Assembly (NCBI GenBank): GCA_016744375.1
Contig: JADGEM010000027.1
Location: 1 to 53,685 of the forward strand
Length of the DNA stretch: 53,685 nucleotides
Direction of reading: 5' to 3'
From: Gammaproteobacteria bacterium
GTDB lineage: Bacteria > Pseudomonadota > Gammaproteobacteria > GRL18
Below, piece by piece: positions 43,044 to 52,164 of the stretch (position 1 is the first letter of the stretch; every line of letters starts with the position of its first letter). The position numbers and the translations under genes are program-made. A model generated the notes under the pieces. The model made no database searches. It was not told the origin of the DNA and saw only the letters and a program-made list of their open reading frames with translations.

Positions 43044-46000
43044 TCAGTTTGTTTCTTCAACTTCAATAAATTCAGGCAAAGGTTTGTGCTTTGTTGCCAG
43101 AAAAGTATAAATAACCGGTAAAACGAACAGTGTAAATAAGGTACCGATTGAAAGCCCTGCAACAATGACCACACCGATACTGAATCGACTGGCAGCACCC
43201 GCGCCTGAAGCGAACATTAATGGGATTAAACCAGCAACCATTGCTGCAGTTGTCATTAAAATAGGACGCAGACGAATTTCAGCCGCATGCTTAACCGCAG
43301 AGATACGATCCATTTGTTCATTTAATTGATTTTCCCGCGCCACTTCACAAATCAAAATCCCATGTTTGCTGATCAATCCCATCAGGGTGATCAAGCCCAC
43401 TTGAGAATAGATATTCATTGAAGAAGCCCCCCATGCCAGAACCACTAAAGCACCACTCAGAGCCAGAGGCACAGAAACCAGGATCACCAGAGGATCACGC
43501 AAGCTTTCAAACTGAGCGGCAAGCACCAGATAAACCACTAAAAAAGCCAGCACAAAGGTGCCATACAAGGCATTACCCTCTTCAACATATTGTCGTGATT
43601 CACCTAAAAAGTCATAGTTATATCCTGTGGGTAGTCCGGAGGCTATTTCATTTTGAAAAAAGTTCACCGCATCACCAATACTGTTGCCAGGCGCTGCAAC
43701 CGCACTGACAGTCGCCGAATTCATCTGATTAAAGTGACTCAGTGTTCGGGGTTTACTAACCACTTCAATATCAACCAGGCTTGATAGCGGGATCATTTTG
43801 TCGTCATTAGAACGTAAATAATAGGCGCTCAAAGATTCAGGGGTAAGACGGTTTTCACGTATTACCTGAGGAATTACTTCATAACTGCGACCCAGTAAAT
43901 TAATACGATTGATATAAGCATCACTCATCATTCCTGATAAAGTGATGGCGATATCAGACATATCAATCCCATACACCCCGGCTTTATCACGGTTAATACG
44001 AATTTTCATGGTTCCGGAATCATAGGTTAAATCCAGATCACTAAAAGCAAACAGAGCATTCTCATTAACTTTTTTCAAAACATCTCCGGCAACCTGAAAC
44101 AGGCTTGAAAAAGAATTGGATGTATTAATAACAAATTGAATGGGCAATCCGCTTGAGGCCCCTGGAAGCTCTGGAAAACCGAACGCAGAGATTGACATTT
44201 CCGGTACCATTTTTAAGTATTCTGAAAAGCGATTCTGTAAATCATGCTGGCTGATACTACGCTCACTCCAGGGAGTCATAATACCAACACTCATTGACTG
44301 ATTTCCAGAGGGTGTTCCTGCAAAAGCAATAACGGCCTGAATCGCCTGTTCAGATTGCAGCTCTTTTGTTACTGCTGACATCACTGGTTCGATGTAGTCA
44401 AGATTGGCATTACTAGGTGCCTTACCAATCATTAGAAAAGCCCCCTTATCTTCTTTAGGAGCCAGTTCTGCAGGGATAAAACCAAACAACACTGGTAATA
44501 CTGCAAAAACGATAAAGGCAAAGGCTAACACCACAAAACGGTGATTTAAAACCTTATCCAGTTGACGACGATATGCATGAGTTAATTGTTCCAGGAAACG
44601 ATTTATCATTGTCTCAAAACGATTTGGAGAAGCATGCTCCTTAAGAATTTTGGAACTGAGCATAGGCGATAAGGTGAGTGCAATGATACCAGAAATAAAC
44701 ACAGCACCGGCCAGGGTTAAAGCAAATTCTTTAAATAATGAACCGGTGATCCCTCCCATCAACGCAATGGGTGAATACACAGCAGCCAGTGTAATGGTCA
44801 TAGAAATAACAGGAAGTGCAATTTCACGCGTGCCTATAATTGCCGCCCTGAAAGGTGTTTCTCCCGCTTTAATATGTCGATCAACATTTTCTAACACCAC
44901 AATAGCATCATCAACCACCAGACCAATAGCAAGCACCATTGCCAGTAAAGTCATTAGATTAATGGAAAAGCCAACCATTGACATGAGCATAATCACCCCT
45001 ATCAGTGACAAGGGTATGGTAATAATTGGGATGGCGGCCGCTCGAAGTGAGCCTAGAAAAAGAATAATGACAATTAAAACAATGATAGTGGCTTCCACCA
45101 GAGTTTTAACAACTTCATCAATGGATTCCTGAATGGCCAGAGTCGAATCATAAACCACCTGCATTTTGATACTATTGGGTTTATTTTTTTCAATATCCGG
45201 CAACATTTTGCGCACAGCAGCAGTAATATCCAGGGGATTAGCTGTAGGCGTTGGATCAACAGCCAAAATCACGGCATTATTGCCATTCGCCTGTGCTCGC
45301 AGAGTATCATGACTTTTTTCCATTGAGACTTCAGCAATATCTCTCAGTTTTACCAGAGAGCCCTTATAATCAGCAACCACCAGTTTTTCCAGACTGGCAA
45401 CATCCTGTATTTGTGTCTCAGCCTCAATATCCAACTGCACAAAATAACCAACCACCTGACCCGGTGCTGATTGGTAATTGTTATCCCGAAGTACTTGCAA
45501 GACTTCTGTGACAGTCAAACCATAGGCCGCCATTTTTCGAGGGTCAAGCCAGATCCGCATGGCAAAATCACTGCCACCATTAAGATTAACTTTAGCCACC
45601 CCATTAATAGTAAATATTTGCGGCTGGACTACACGTTCAAGATAATCTGTAATTTGACTGCCATTAATCGTATCACTGGAAAAAGCAATATAAATTAATG
45701 ATGAGGATGAACCTGTAGAAGAATCAATGGTGGGATCTTCTGCCTCCTGAGGCAACTTGGAACGTACACTATTGACCTTAGCCAGAATGTTGGCCACCGC
45801 ACCATCTGGATTGGTATTGAGTTTCATAAAAATAGTAATAATGGAAGACCCTAAAAAACTCTGGGAGGTCATAAAGTCAATATTGTCAGCCTGAGCAATG
45901 GCCTGTTCGAGGGGCTGGGTAATAAAGCCTTCAATTAAATCACTACTGGCACCATAATAACTTGTGGTGACGGTGATCACCGTATTGGTCATCATCGGAT

Positions 46001-46109
46001 ACTCACGGATCTGCATATCTTTTAAAGCCTGCAAACCCAGCAGTACAAGTAATAAGCTAATGGTCGCAGCCAAAACTGGACGGCGGATAAATGTATCAGT
46101 AAATTTCAT
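43044..46109 (-). CDS. RND efflux pump, inner-membrane transporter (HAE1)
   Basis: AcrB/MexF-like proton-driven pump, 1021 residues, twelve membrane helices. N-terminus MKFTDTFIRRPVLAATISLL, TM4 with the proton-relay pair GLVVDDAIVVLENVDRH, and FASGAGAASRFSIGVVIVAG near the C-terminus are present. Two large periplasmic loops follow TM1 and TM7. It is slightly shorter than AcrB (1049). It follows its adaptor gene by 35 nt. Substrates cannot be predicted from sequence alone; antimicrobial or metabolite export is typical of HAE1. Confidence 0.96.
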   Translation of the reverse strand: MKFTDTFIRRPVLAATISLLLVLLGLQALKDMQIREYPMMTNTVITVTTSYYGASSDLIEGFITQPLEQAIAQADNIDFMTSQSFLGSSIITIFMKLNTNPDGAVANILAKVNSVRSKLPQEAEDPTIDSSTGSSSSLIYIAFSSDTINGSQITDYLERVVQPQIFTINGVAKVNLNGGSDFAMRIWLDPRKMAAYGLTVTEVLQVLRDNNYQSAPGQVVGYFVQLDIEAETQIQDVASLEKLVVADYKGSLVKLRDIAEVSMEKSHDTLRAQANGNNAVILAVDPTPTANPLDITAAVRKMLPDIEKNKPNSIKMQVVYDSTLAIQESIDEVVKTLVEATIIVLIVIILFLGSLRAAAIPIITIPLSLIGVIMLMSMVGFSINLMTLLAMVLAIGLVVDDAIVVLENVDRHIKAGETPFRAAIIGTREIALPVISMTITLAAVYSPIALMGGITGSLFKEFALTLAGAVFISGIIALTLSPMLSSKILKEHASPNRFETMINRFLEQLTHAYRRQLDKVLNHRFVVLAFAFIVFAVLPVLFGFIPAELAPKEDKGAFLMIGKAPSNANLDYIEPVMSAVTKELQSEQAIQAVIAFAGTPSGNQSMSVGIMTPWSERSISQHDLQNRFSEYLKMVPEMSISAFGFPELPGASSGLPIQFVINTSNSFSSLFQVAGDVLKKVNENALFAFSDLDLTYDSGTMKIRINRDKAGVYGIDMSDIAITLSGMMSDAYINRINLLGRSYEVIPQVIRENRLTPESLSAYYLRSNDDKMIPLSSLVDIEVVSKPRTLSHFNQMNSATVSAVAAPGNSIGDAVNFFQNEIASGLPTGYNYDFLGESRQYVEEGNALYGTFVLAFLVVYLVLAAQFESLRDPLVILVSVPLALSGALVVLAWGASSMNIYSQVGLITLMGLISKHGILICEVARENQLNEQMDRISAVKHAAEIRLRPILMTTAAMVAGLIPLMFASGAGAASRFSIGVVIVAGLSIGTLFTLFVLPVIYTFLATKHKPLPEFIEVEETN

Positions 46110-46144
46110 CAGTCAGACCTCCAGACCACTCATTAAATAACGCA

Positions 46145-47266
46145 TTAAAGTTTAGGTAATTGTTCAGGCGTGTTGAGAGTATTACTCTGCACAACTTTCA
46201 CCCGACTACCATTACTTAAACGCACCTGCCCTGAGGTCACTATAAGATCGCCTGATTTGATACCTGAATCGATCTTTGCGTTATTTCCTGCCCGACTGGA
46301 AACCTTAACGACTCTTTGATTTACTTCTTTGAACAATTTTCCTGTTTTATCTTTTTTCTCTTCAATGACATAAATGGACTCACCATAAAGTGCAAAAGTA
46401 ACCGCGGATTGCGGAACAACGACCTGATTGTTCAAAGAAGGTAATATGACCGTTACTTTAGCAAACATACCTGAACGCAACTGGCCTTGATTATTCGGTA
46501 TGGATGCCTGTAATTCAACCACACCACTAAGAGGATTAATAATAGAATCAATTGCTGTAATCTGACCGCTAAAGCGTAAACCAGGAAAAGCGTCAACAAT
46601 TACCTTGACTGACTGCCCAACAGAGACTTTTGACATTTCAGTTTGTGGAACAGTAAAACGAATACGCATTAAATCGGTATCTTCAAGACGTGTTATCTCA
46701 TCACCTGGTTGCAGATATTGTCCCAGATAAACATTACGAATACCTGCAAGGCCATTAAATGGCGCAATAATATTATGGCGTTCAATCGTTGCTTTAAGAC
46801 TTTCTATCTCAGCTTGTAATTGAAGATAGTCTGAATTGGCTTTATCAAAATTTTCTCTGGAGATGTTACCCTTTGCGACCAGCTTTTGCATTCTCTCATA
46901 AGTGGCTCTTACAAATGGCAGCTGACCTTCCGCACTCTTGAGATTTGCCTGTTCCACGGCCTGATCCAACTCAACAAGCAACTTACCCTCGGTGACAGCA
47001 TCTCCTGATTCAAAATTAATAGCGACAACCTTACCTGGCTCTTCTGCCTCCAGATCAATTCCCTGATTGGGTTCAATAAAACCAATGGAACTGATCCCGG
47101 GAGTCCATGAGACAGCCTCAACTTTAATGGCTGTCACTGGAAACTCTGGTGCAGGTCTATTGGCCATAAATTCAGCTATTTTATCCTGCTTATAAAGATT
47201 AAAGCCAATCACACTACCAAAGAGTAAAACCACGAGTAAAAGCATCACTGCAGTCCATTTATTCAT
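46145..47266 (-). CDS. RND periplasmic adaptor protein
   Basis: This MFP of 373 residues has an N-terminal anchor helix (residues 5-22), a lipoyl half (GIDLEAEEPGKVVAINFESGDAVTEGK), an alpha-helical hairpin to about residue 165 and a beta-barrel domain (RIRFTVPQTEMSKVSVGQSVKV). It is an AcrA/MexA relative and pairs with the RND pump 35 nt downstream. It follows marC by 40 nt. Confidence 0.94.
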   Translation of the reverse strand: MNKWTAVMLLLVVLLFGSVIGFNLYKQDKIAEFMANRPAPEFPVTAIKVEAVSWTPGISSIGFIEPNQGIDLEAEEPGKVVAINFESGDAVTEGKLLVELDQAVEQANLKSAEGQLPFVRATYERMQKLVAKGNISRENFDKANSDYLQLQAEIESLKATIERHNIIAPFNGLAGIRNVYLGQYLQPGDEITRLEDTDLMRIRFTVPQTEMSKVSVGQSVKVIVDAFPGLRFSGQITAIDSIINPLSGVVELQASIPNNQGQLRSGMFAKVTVILPSLNNQVVVPQSAVTFALYGESIYVIEEKKDKTGKLFKEVNQRVVKVSSRAGNNAKIDSGIKSGDLIVTSGQVRLSNGSRVKVVQSNTLNTPEQLPKL

Positions 47267-47306
47267 GTTTCACCTCTTCTTACTTTTTATTAATTGAGTG
47301 CATTAA

Positions 47307-47942
47307 TCAGGTTTTAATCGTGACATTTGTAAAACTGGCAATTGCGCCAAAAACACCTTCCAATAACATTTGAATTCCGATAACCGCTAGAATCAGACCC
47401 ATTAAGCGAGTCACAATACTGATACCACTGGCACCAAAGAATTGAACCAATCTTTGACCAAAAACAAAACAGACATAAGTGAATAAACAAAGAATAGAAA
47501 AGGCAGCAATGGTGATCAGAATTTCAGCCCAATCACCTGTTGCTGAATAATTCATGGCCGTTGCAATAGTTCCCGGCCCCGCAAGAATTGGAACCGCCAG
47601 AGGTGATACCGAAATATCGCTATCATCATTTTCTTCAGGCTGATGCATTTTTGAACTTTCACCATGAAGCATTTGATAACCAATAAGAAAAACCAGAATA
47701 CCTCCGGTAATTCTTAATGCTGGTAAGGTAATACCAAATAAATGAAAAATGGTATTCCCCAGAACAGCAAAGATCAATATGATAAAAAAAGTTATGATTA
47801 AGGCTTTAAGTGCTATTTTTTGCTGGGCTGCTCGCTCCAACCCACCAGTTAAGCCAACAAATACCGCCGTATTAGCAACAGGATTCATAATCGCAAAAAA
47901 AGCCAGAAAGACACTCACTGTATGCTGAAATAAATCACTCAT
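47307..47942 (-). CDS. MarC-family integral membrane protein
   Basis: This 211-residue protein has six hydrophobic segments. It begins FLAFFAIMNPVANTAVFVGL and includes GGILVFLIGYQMLHG and PLAVPILAGPGTIATAMNY, signature regions of the MarC/UPF0056 family. The function is unknown; the name comes from the mar locus, not from proven antibiotic export. It lies 23 nt after tsdA and before the RND adaptor, bridging the two groups. Confidence 0.93.
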   Translation of the reverse strand: MSDLFQHTVSVFLAFFAIMNPVANTAVFVGLTGGLERAAQQKIALKALIITFFIILIFAVLGNTIFHLFGITLPALRITGGILVFLIGYQMLHGESSKMHQPEENDDSDISVSPLAVPILAGPGTIATAMNYSATGDWAEILITIAAFSILCLFTYVCFVFGQRLVQFFGASGISIVTRLMGLILAVIGIQMLLEGVFGAIASFTNVTIKT

Positions 47943-47965
47943 GAGCTATTTAAAATCCTTTTATT

Positions 47966-48874
47966 TTAATAGGCTTTTGCACCTAAGATATGTTTATCTT
48001 CAGGTGAAATTTTACCGTATTGACCATTATGTTGATGAAACTGTTTCTGAGTTTGATCCAGCTTTCCCTTAAACCTTGGGTCCTGTGGTCTTTCATGACT
48101 ATTGATAAAATAAGCAACATCCCATGCTTGCTGATCAGTTAATGAATTGCCCAGTCCCAGCGGCATATTGGCTTTAATAAATGAAGCTGCGGTATTGACT
48201 CGGTGCATACCAGCCCCCCAGTTAAAGCTGTCCTTTCCCCATAGGGGCGGAAACACATAACGTTCAGATATTTGTCGTCCGGAGCCATCATCATTATGGC
48301 AAAGTGCACATTGTTTTTTATAGACTATTTGTCCCCGCAGATAATCCGGGGATTGTTCTGCCTTTTCTAATTTAACAAAGCCTCTTCCAGGTATTGATTT
48401 GTTTTTAGGAACATTACCGGTCAGCCATTGTGAATAAGCTTCCAGGGCCAGAATTTCCTTGCTTTTGAGCTCGGGCGGCTTACCATCCTTTGCATTCATA
48501 GAATAGAGAAAACATCCCTGAATACGATCTTCGAAGGAATTGATCTTATTATTTTTTTTACGAAAAGCAGGATAGGCTACCCACATGGGTGCAGCATGCG
48601 CCAGTTGGCCGCCACTTAAATGACAATTGGTACAGGACATACCATTATTAACCACACCGATTGACTTTAATTGACTGCCATTCATAAACAGTGAATAGCC
48701 TTTTTTAACCACATCACCTGCTTCACCATTTTTTAAATTAGTCCACTGTGGCAGCTTGTGTTCGCCATTGCCCTGAATCATCGCACCCGGTTCAATTTCA
48801 TAGAGATCATGAAAGGTTTCTGCGTGCAAAGAAGAGGTCAAAAAAGTTAAAACAAATAAGAAGTAATATTTCAT
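47966..48874 (-). CDS. tsdA: Thiosulfate dehydrogenase TsdA (diheme cytochrome c)
   Basis: TsdA oxidises two thiosulfates to tetrathionate in the periplasm. The 302-residue precursor has a signal peptide (residues 1-18, cut after LHA) and two heme c sites: C81-x2-C84-H85 and C189-x2-C192-H193. The family-specific Cys ligand of heme 1 is C121, in the motif INSFEDRIQGCFLYSMN. FPPLWGKDSFNWGAGMHRV and ANMPLGLGNSLTDQQAWDVA are strongly diagnostic. M237 is a candidate distal ligand for heme 2. The start codon overlaps the tsdB stop codon (TAATG). The reaction also runs in reverse in some bacteria. Confidence 0.93.
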   Translation of the reverse strand: MKYYFLFVLTFLTSSLHAETFHDLYEIEPGAMIQGNGEHKLPQWTNLKNGEAGDVVKKGYSLFMNGSQLKSIGVVNNGMSCTNCHLSGGQLAHAAPMWVAYPAFRKKNNKINSFEDRIQGCFLYSMNAKDGKPPELKSKEILALEAYSQWLTGNVPKNKSIPGRGFVKLEKAEQSPDYLRGQIVYKKQCALCHNDDGSGRQISERYVFPPLWGKDSFNWGAGMHRVNTAASFIKANMPLGLGNSLTDQQAWDVAYFINSHERPQDPRFKGKLDQTQKQFHQHNGQYGKISPEDKHILGAKAY

Positions 48875-49524
48875 TATTTTTTCTCCCCCTGAGCAGCAAA
48901 ATAAGCAGTGACAGCCTCGACTTCTTCATCAGTCAGTGAAATCGCAATCCCAACCATCACGCCCATTGTTCCAGGTGGTCGTTTGCCCGTTTTCCAGGCA
49001 TGCAGTTGATTGGACAGATAATTTTTATCCTGCCCCCCTAAGCGTGGAAAAAAAGGAGCAACACCAACACCACTGGGTCCATGACAGGTCACACAGGCAG
49101 GCATTTTCACTGCTAACTTCCCGGTATAAGCTATTTTTTCACCTAAAGACATATCTCCCGGCCATTTATCACCACGCCATACCAGTGAACCGGATAAATC
49201 AGATGGCCCCGTTTGTTTTGAATAGTATTGAGCCGCATAAATAATATCTTTATCCGGTAACTCATGAGAAACAGCATCCATAGCAAGGTTGATACGAGTT
49301 GAATCTCGAAAAGCTTCAATTTGATGCTTAAGATAAGTCTCAGGCTGTCCCCATAGGCTGGGAATCCCAGCTTCTTTGCCGACGCCATCAAAACCATGGC
49401 AGGCGGAACAGGCATTAATGATATCATCAGGATTTTCTTGTGCAAATAACGATTGTGAAATGGGCAATAAAAATATTAGCAATATTATTTTAGAAAAAGA
49501 TTGTTGAAATAATTGTTGAAACAT
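48874..49524 (-). CDS. tsdB: Diheme cytochrome c, probable TsdB electron acceptor
   Basis: This 216-residue precursor has a signal peptide (cut near FAQ-EN) and two class I heme sites, C39-x2-C42-H43 and C144-x2-C147-H148, each in a cytochrome c4/c553-like repeat (GIPSLWGQPETYLKHQIEAF and FPRLGGQDKNYLSNQLHAWK). It precedes tsdA with a 1-nt overlap, the arrangement of known TsdB-TsdA pairs. TsdB takes electrons from TsdA and passes them to a terminal oxidase. AAGGA lies 7 nt before the ATG. It is the first gene of the ten-gene minus-strand run. Confidence 0.88.
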   Translation of the reverse strand: MFQQLFQQSFSKIILLIFLLPISQSLFAQENPDDIINACSACHGFDGVGKEAGIPSLWGQPETYLKHQIEAFRDSTRINLAMDAVSHELPDKDIIYAAQYYSKQTGPSDLSGSLVWRGDKWPGDMSLGEKIAYTGKLAVKMPACVTCHGPSGVGVAPFFPRLGGQDKNYLSNQLHAWKTGKRPPGTMGVMVGIAISLTDEEVEAVTAYFAAQGEKK

Positions 49525-49807
49525 ATGTTATCCTTAAATTTCAAAACTCAATTATCATTAATAGACCGGCTGAACAACCTGCCTACAGTATAATACTATA
49601 CACAATAAAATAATAAATGGAATTATTACTGAGAGGCTTATTGTCAAACAAAAATTAAACAGTTAATAATGTTAGAATATTACAACAATCTATTCATAGA
49701 AAAACACACTGACAATGAAAAATTATTTTATTAGACTAAAACAACAAAACTGAATATACTTCACATATTATTATTTATCACATAAACAATTATTTGAGAT
49801 TAATATC

Positions 49808-50050
49808 ATGAAAAAATTACTGATAAGCTTATTCTTTTTTACCATCACATCAGCCCACGCTGTAGATTATAATCAGCTTTATGACTCTGTTGATAAAGGA
49901 AAAGCGGCTGATTCAGTGGATACCACTAAGGCAATGGAAGCGGTCAGTACGGATGGCGTTGATTACCAAAAAGCGTATGACTCTGTAGATAAAGAAAAAG
50001 CCTCTGATTCAGTTGATATGAAAAAAGCAGCTGAAGCAATGATAAAATAA
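49808..50050 (+). CDS. Small exported two-repeat protein of unknown function
   Basis: An 80-residue precursor with a signal peptide (MKKLLISLFFFTITSAHA; cut after residue 18) followed by two imperfect 30-32-residue repeats, residues 19-50 and 51-80. Each begins VDY and holds the pair of half-units DSVDK-x-KA and DSVD-x-x-KA-x-EA. The repeats are rich in Asp, Lys, Ala and Val, predicting short charged amphipathic helices in the periplasm. I recognise no family. It is divergent from tsdB across 283 bp and is followed by a very long hairpin. The ribosome binding site (GAG, 8 nt upstream) is weak. Confidence 0.8.
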   Translation: MKKLLISLFFFTITSAHAVDYNQLYDSVDKGKAADSVDTTKAMEAVSTDGVDYQKAYDSVDKEKASDSVDMKKAAEAMIK

Positions 50051-50057
50051 TATCAAC

Positions 50058-50090
50058 ATGAACATGCGCCTCCGGGAGGCGCATGTTCAT
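50058..50090. terminator. 33-bp near-perfect palindrome between convergent genes
   Basis: Arms ATGAACATGCGCCTCC and GGAGGCGCATGTTCAT (16 bp each) flank a single G. It starts 7 nt after the stop codon of the small repeat protein and lies 53 nt past the end of the convergent lipoprotein gene. With a realistic loop of about 5 nt the stem is still 14 bp and GC-rich at its top. No T-run follows on the plus strand; the minus-strand side is T-rich. A bidirectional terminator is likeliest. Confidence 0.7.
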
Positions 50091-50142
50091 AGAGTACCTA
50101 TATCTCCTTCCTGACTATCACAATCAATATTTATTTTTCGAG

Positions 50143-50646
50143 CTAATTTTCTACTTTCTCATTGATTGTTTCAATTCCCTGGTCCACGGTTTCTTTGACT
50201 TTAACGACTGCCCTTTTACCTTGATTGACCATAGCCAAATTTACCAGATTTGCTAATTTTTTCTTATCTACGAATTGGCCATTTAATATCATCTTGATGG
50301 GATACGTAGAAAAAGCCGAAGTGGGTGCATTAAATTCTTCTGCACCCACCGCATCCTGATTTTGAATGTACGTATAAAAACAAGAAGCTTGATTAGCAGC
50401 CGGGGCATCAGAGTTAACTAATGAATAAGAGACTTGCATTTCAAGATCATTATATCCTCTTATAATTGCTTTATGATCTTTCCATTCAAGGTTATCTGCT
50501 GAATTCAATAGTAGTTCAGTCATATCCTGGCACAAGGTCAGGCGAACATCAGGTGTTTTTGAGCATGATATTGTTAACAGGATAAGCATTGCTGCAATTG
50601 TAAAAGAAAGAAATTGAAAGGGATTAATTTTATTTAGGTGCAGCAT
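50143..50646 (-). CDS. Putative lipoprotein of unknown function
   Basis: The 167-residue protein from ATG 50646 (supported by GAGG with a 5-nt spacing) has a hydrophobic segment 11-26 and a possible lipobox ending at C28 (TISC). Upstream TTG and ATG codons in the same frame lack a ribosome binding site. The mature part has a Cys in CQDMTELLLNSADNLEWKD and another in ASCFYTYIQNQDAVG. The C-terminus is basic and helical (KLANLVNLAMVNQGKR). No family recognised. It converges with the repeat protein gene. Confidence 0.65.
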   Translation of the reverse strand: MLHLNKINPFQFLSFTIAAMLILLTISCSKTPDVRLTLCQDMTELLLNSADNLEWKDHKAIIRGYNDLEMQVSYSLVNSDAPAANQASCFYTYIQNQDAVGAEEFNAPTSAFSTYPIKMILNGQFVDKKKLANLVNLAMVNQGKRAVVKVKETVDQGIETINEKVEN

Positions 50647-50775
50647 TTTTTTCCTCATCAAATAAATGTTATGCCTATATTATTGCATTTTTCTGCGGAG
50701 CAAAGGCGACTCCTTCTTGATCAATTTTCAATATTTAACATGAGCTAACCAGCCATGCTCTCCAGAATTAATATA

Positions 50776-52164
50776 CTAATCCTTACGGGCACCTAATTTA
50801 TGTAATAATTTTTGGTATTCAGGATTATCACGCAGCATATTTTTTGACAGTTCAATCAGTCGGTCAGCCTGCTCTTTTTCAATCGAGAAGCTGGTTGGGA
50901 CTTGATTAAAAAATACACGATCCGACTTATTTTGTATATCGGTTACATCCAGATCAATAAAATAAGGAGTGACTGGATTTTCTTTAGTTGAAATAATACT
51001 TGCCCACTGAATTAACTGTTTCTTAAGCAGATCATTCGTTTCCATATTATAAAGATGTAATTGAATATCAGTCACTACAGATAAAGTATCACCAATTGAA
51101 GGCATAGTAGTGTTTTTTCCAATTTCCGTTTCACTGGATGTTGAAGCATTAACAACGATAATAACCAGACGTTTCGGCAGATTTTTTGTTTTATATGCCC
51201 GCTCGCTGATCTTTTTTACACCACCAGAAAGACTGACCGTTTTTAAAATAGTGCGCAAGCCAAGATTATCAGTTATTCCACCATCCAGCAAGGTCACATA
51301 GGGAGGATTATTTTTATCCAGATAAAAGCTCAATGCACCCGCTGATTTCTTTAGTCGTTGATCCTCTTTCAGCTCTGCTGCTGTCTCGGCATTACTCAAC
51401 CATTGAGGTTTTTCATAATTGCATTCACCATGCCGTTCTAATAGTATGGGAGGAAAAACAATCGGTACCGCTGAAGATGCTGCCACAGCTCTTGCAACTT
51501 TAAATTGAGAGAGATCAGAGCATAGAAAATCAAACTGCGCCTGAAGAAAAATAAACTGGCTTTGTGAATTCAAATCAGTGGAGTTAATTAGTATTAAGGG
51601 TCCGCCAGAGCTCTGTAGATCGGCAAAGGTTTTGCCCTTAAAAATATGTTTATCATAGTAATCAATGGCAACTTCAGTACGACTTGTTGTGGAAAACATT
51701 CGGCCAACCAGATCAAAAACACCGAGGATCAAGCTACTTAAATCGCCCTGGACATCCCGGTATAAGAAATCGTCTTTAAAATCATCAAATATTTTGTCAC
51801 CAAATAAACCATAATAGGCAGAAGTAAAACTCCCCCCGGAAACGGAACTGATCCGATCAACATCATCCAAAAGGCGAACTTCTTTACCATTTAATTGGTA
51901 ATGAGTATCCCTGAGTTCTTCTAATACACCATAGGATAAAGCCGCCGCCCGGGTACCACCACCGGAAAAAGCCAGTAAAAAAAGAGTATCTCCGGCAGGA
52001 TGCTGATCTGAATAATTTTTAATTGTGTATCGTTGCTCACCTTCTGGCAACTGTGCTACTGTATCATTTTCAATTTTTCCAATTGAAGAACAACCATTTA
52101 GTAATACACTCAATACAAGTGTCAGGGAAAAAATCTGAATATTTTTAAGCATCATATTAAACAT
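50776..52164 (-). CDS. Patatin-like phospholipase lipoprotein
   Basis: The 462-residue protein has a lipobox LNGC at 22-25, so it is probably an outer-membrane or periplasmic lipoprotein. Patatin motifs: SGGGTRAAALSYGVL (oxyanion hole), the nucleophile region SSVSGGSFTSAYY and DGGITDNLG (catalytic Asp). Between them is a Ser/Ala-rich AVAASSAVPIVFPP segment. Similar proteins act as esterases or lysophospholipases; effector use is seen in pathogens, but nothing here shows secretion. The start is taken as ATG 52164, since a TTG directly before adds one residue. It overlaps the STAS-like gene by 8 nt. Confidence 0.9.
   Translation of the reverse strand: MFNMMLKNIQIFSLTLVLSVLLNGCSSIGKIENDTVAQLPEGEQRYTIKNYSDQHPAGDTLFLLAFSGGGTRAAALSYGVLEELRDTHYQLNGKEVRLLDDVDRISSVSGGSFTSAYYGLFGDKIFDDFKDDFLYRDVQGDLSSLILGVFDLVGRMFSTTSRTEVAIDYYDKHIFKGKTFADLQSSGGPLILINSTDLNSQSQFIFLQAQFDFLCSDLSQFKVARAVAASSAVPIVFPPILLERHGECNYEKPQWLSNAETAAELKEDQRLKKSAGALSFYLDKNNPPYVTLLDGGITDNLGLRTILKTVSLSGGVKKISERAYKTKNLPKRLVIIVVNASTSSETEIGKNTTMPSIGDTLSVVTDIQLHLYNMETNDLLKKQLIQWASIISTKENPVTPYFIDLDVTDIQNKSDRVFFNQVPTSFSIEKEQADRLIELSKNMLRDNPEYQKLLHKLGARKD

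Noticed and set aside
42944..43198. Longer N-terminus for the AI-2E-family protein
   Set aside because: The extra 85 residues overlap the RND pump's 3' end, are poor in protein-like character and lie before a clear ribosome binding site and GTG at 42943.
49587..49597. AGTATAATACT palindrome as a promoter of the repeat protein or tsdB
   Set aside because: A TATAAT is present but no acceptable -35 hexamer lies at 16-18 nt on either strand.
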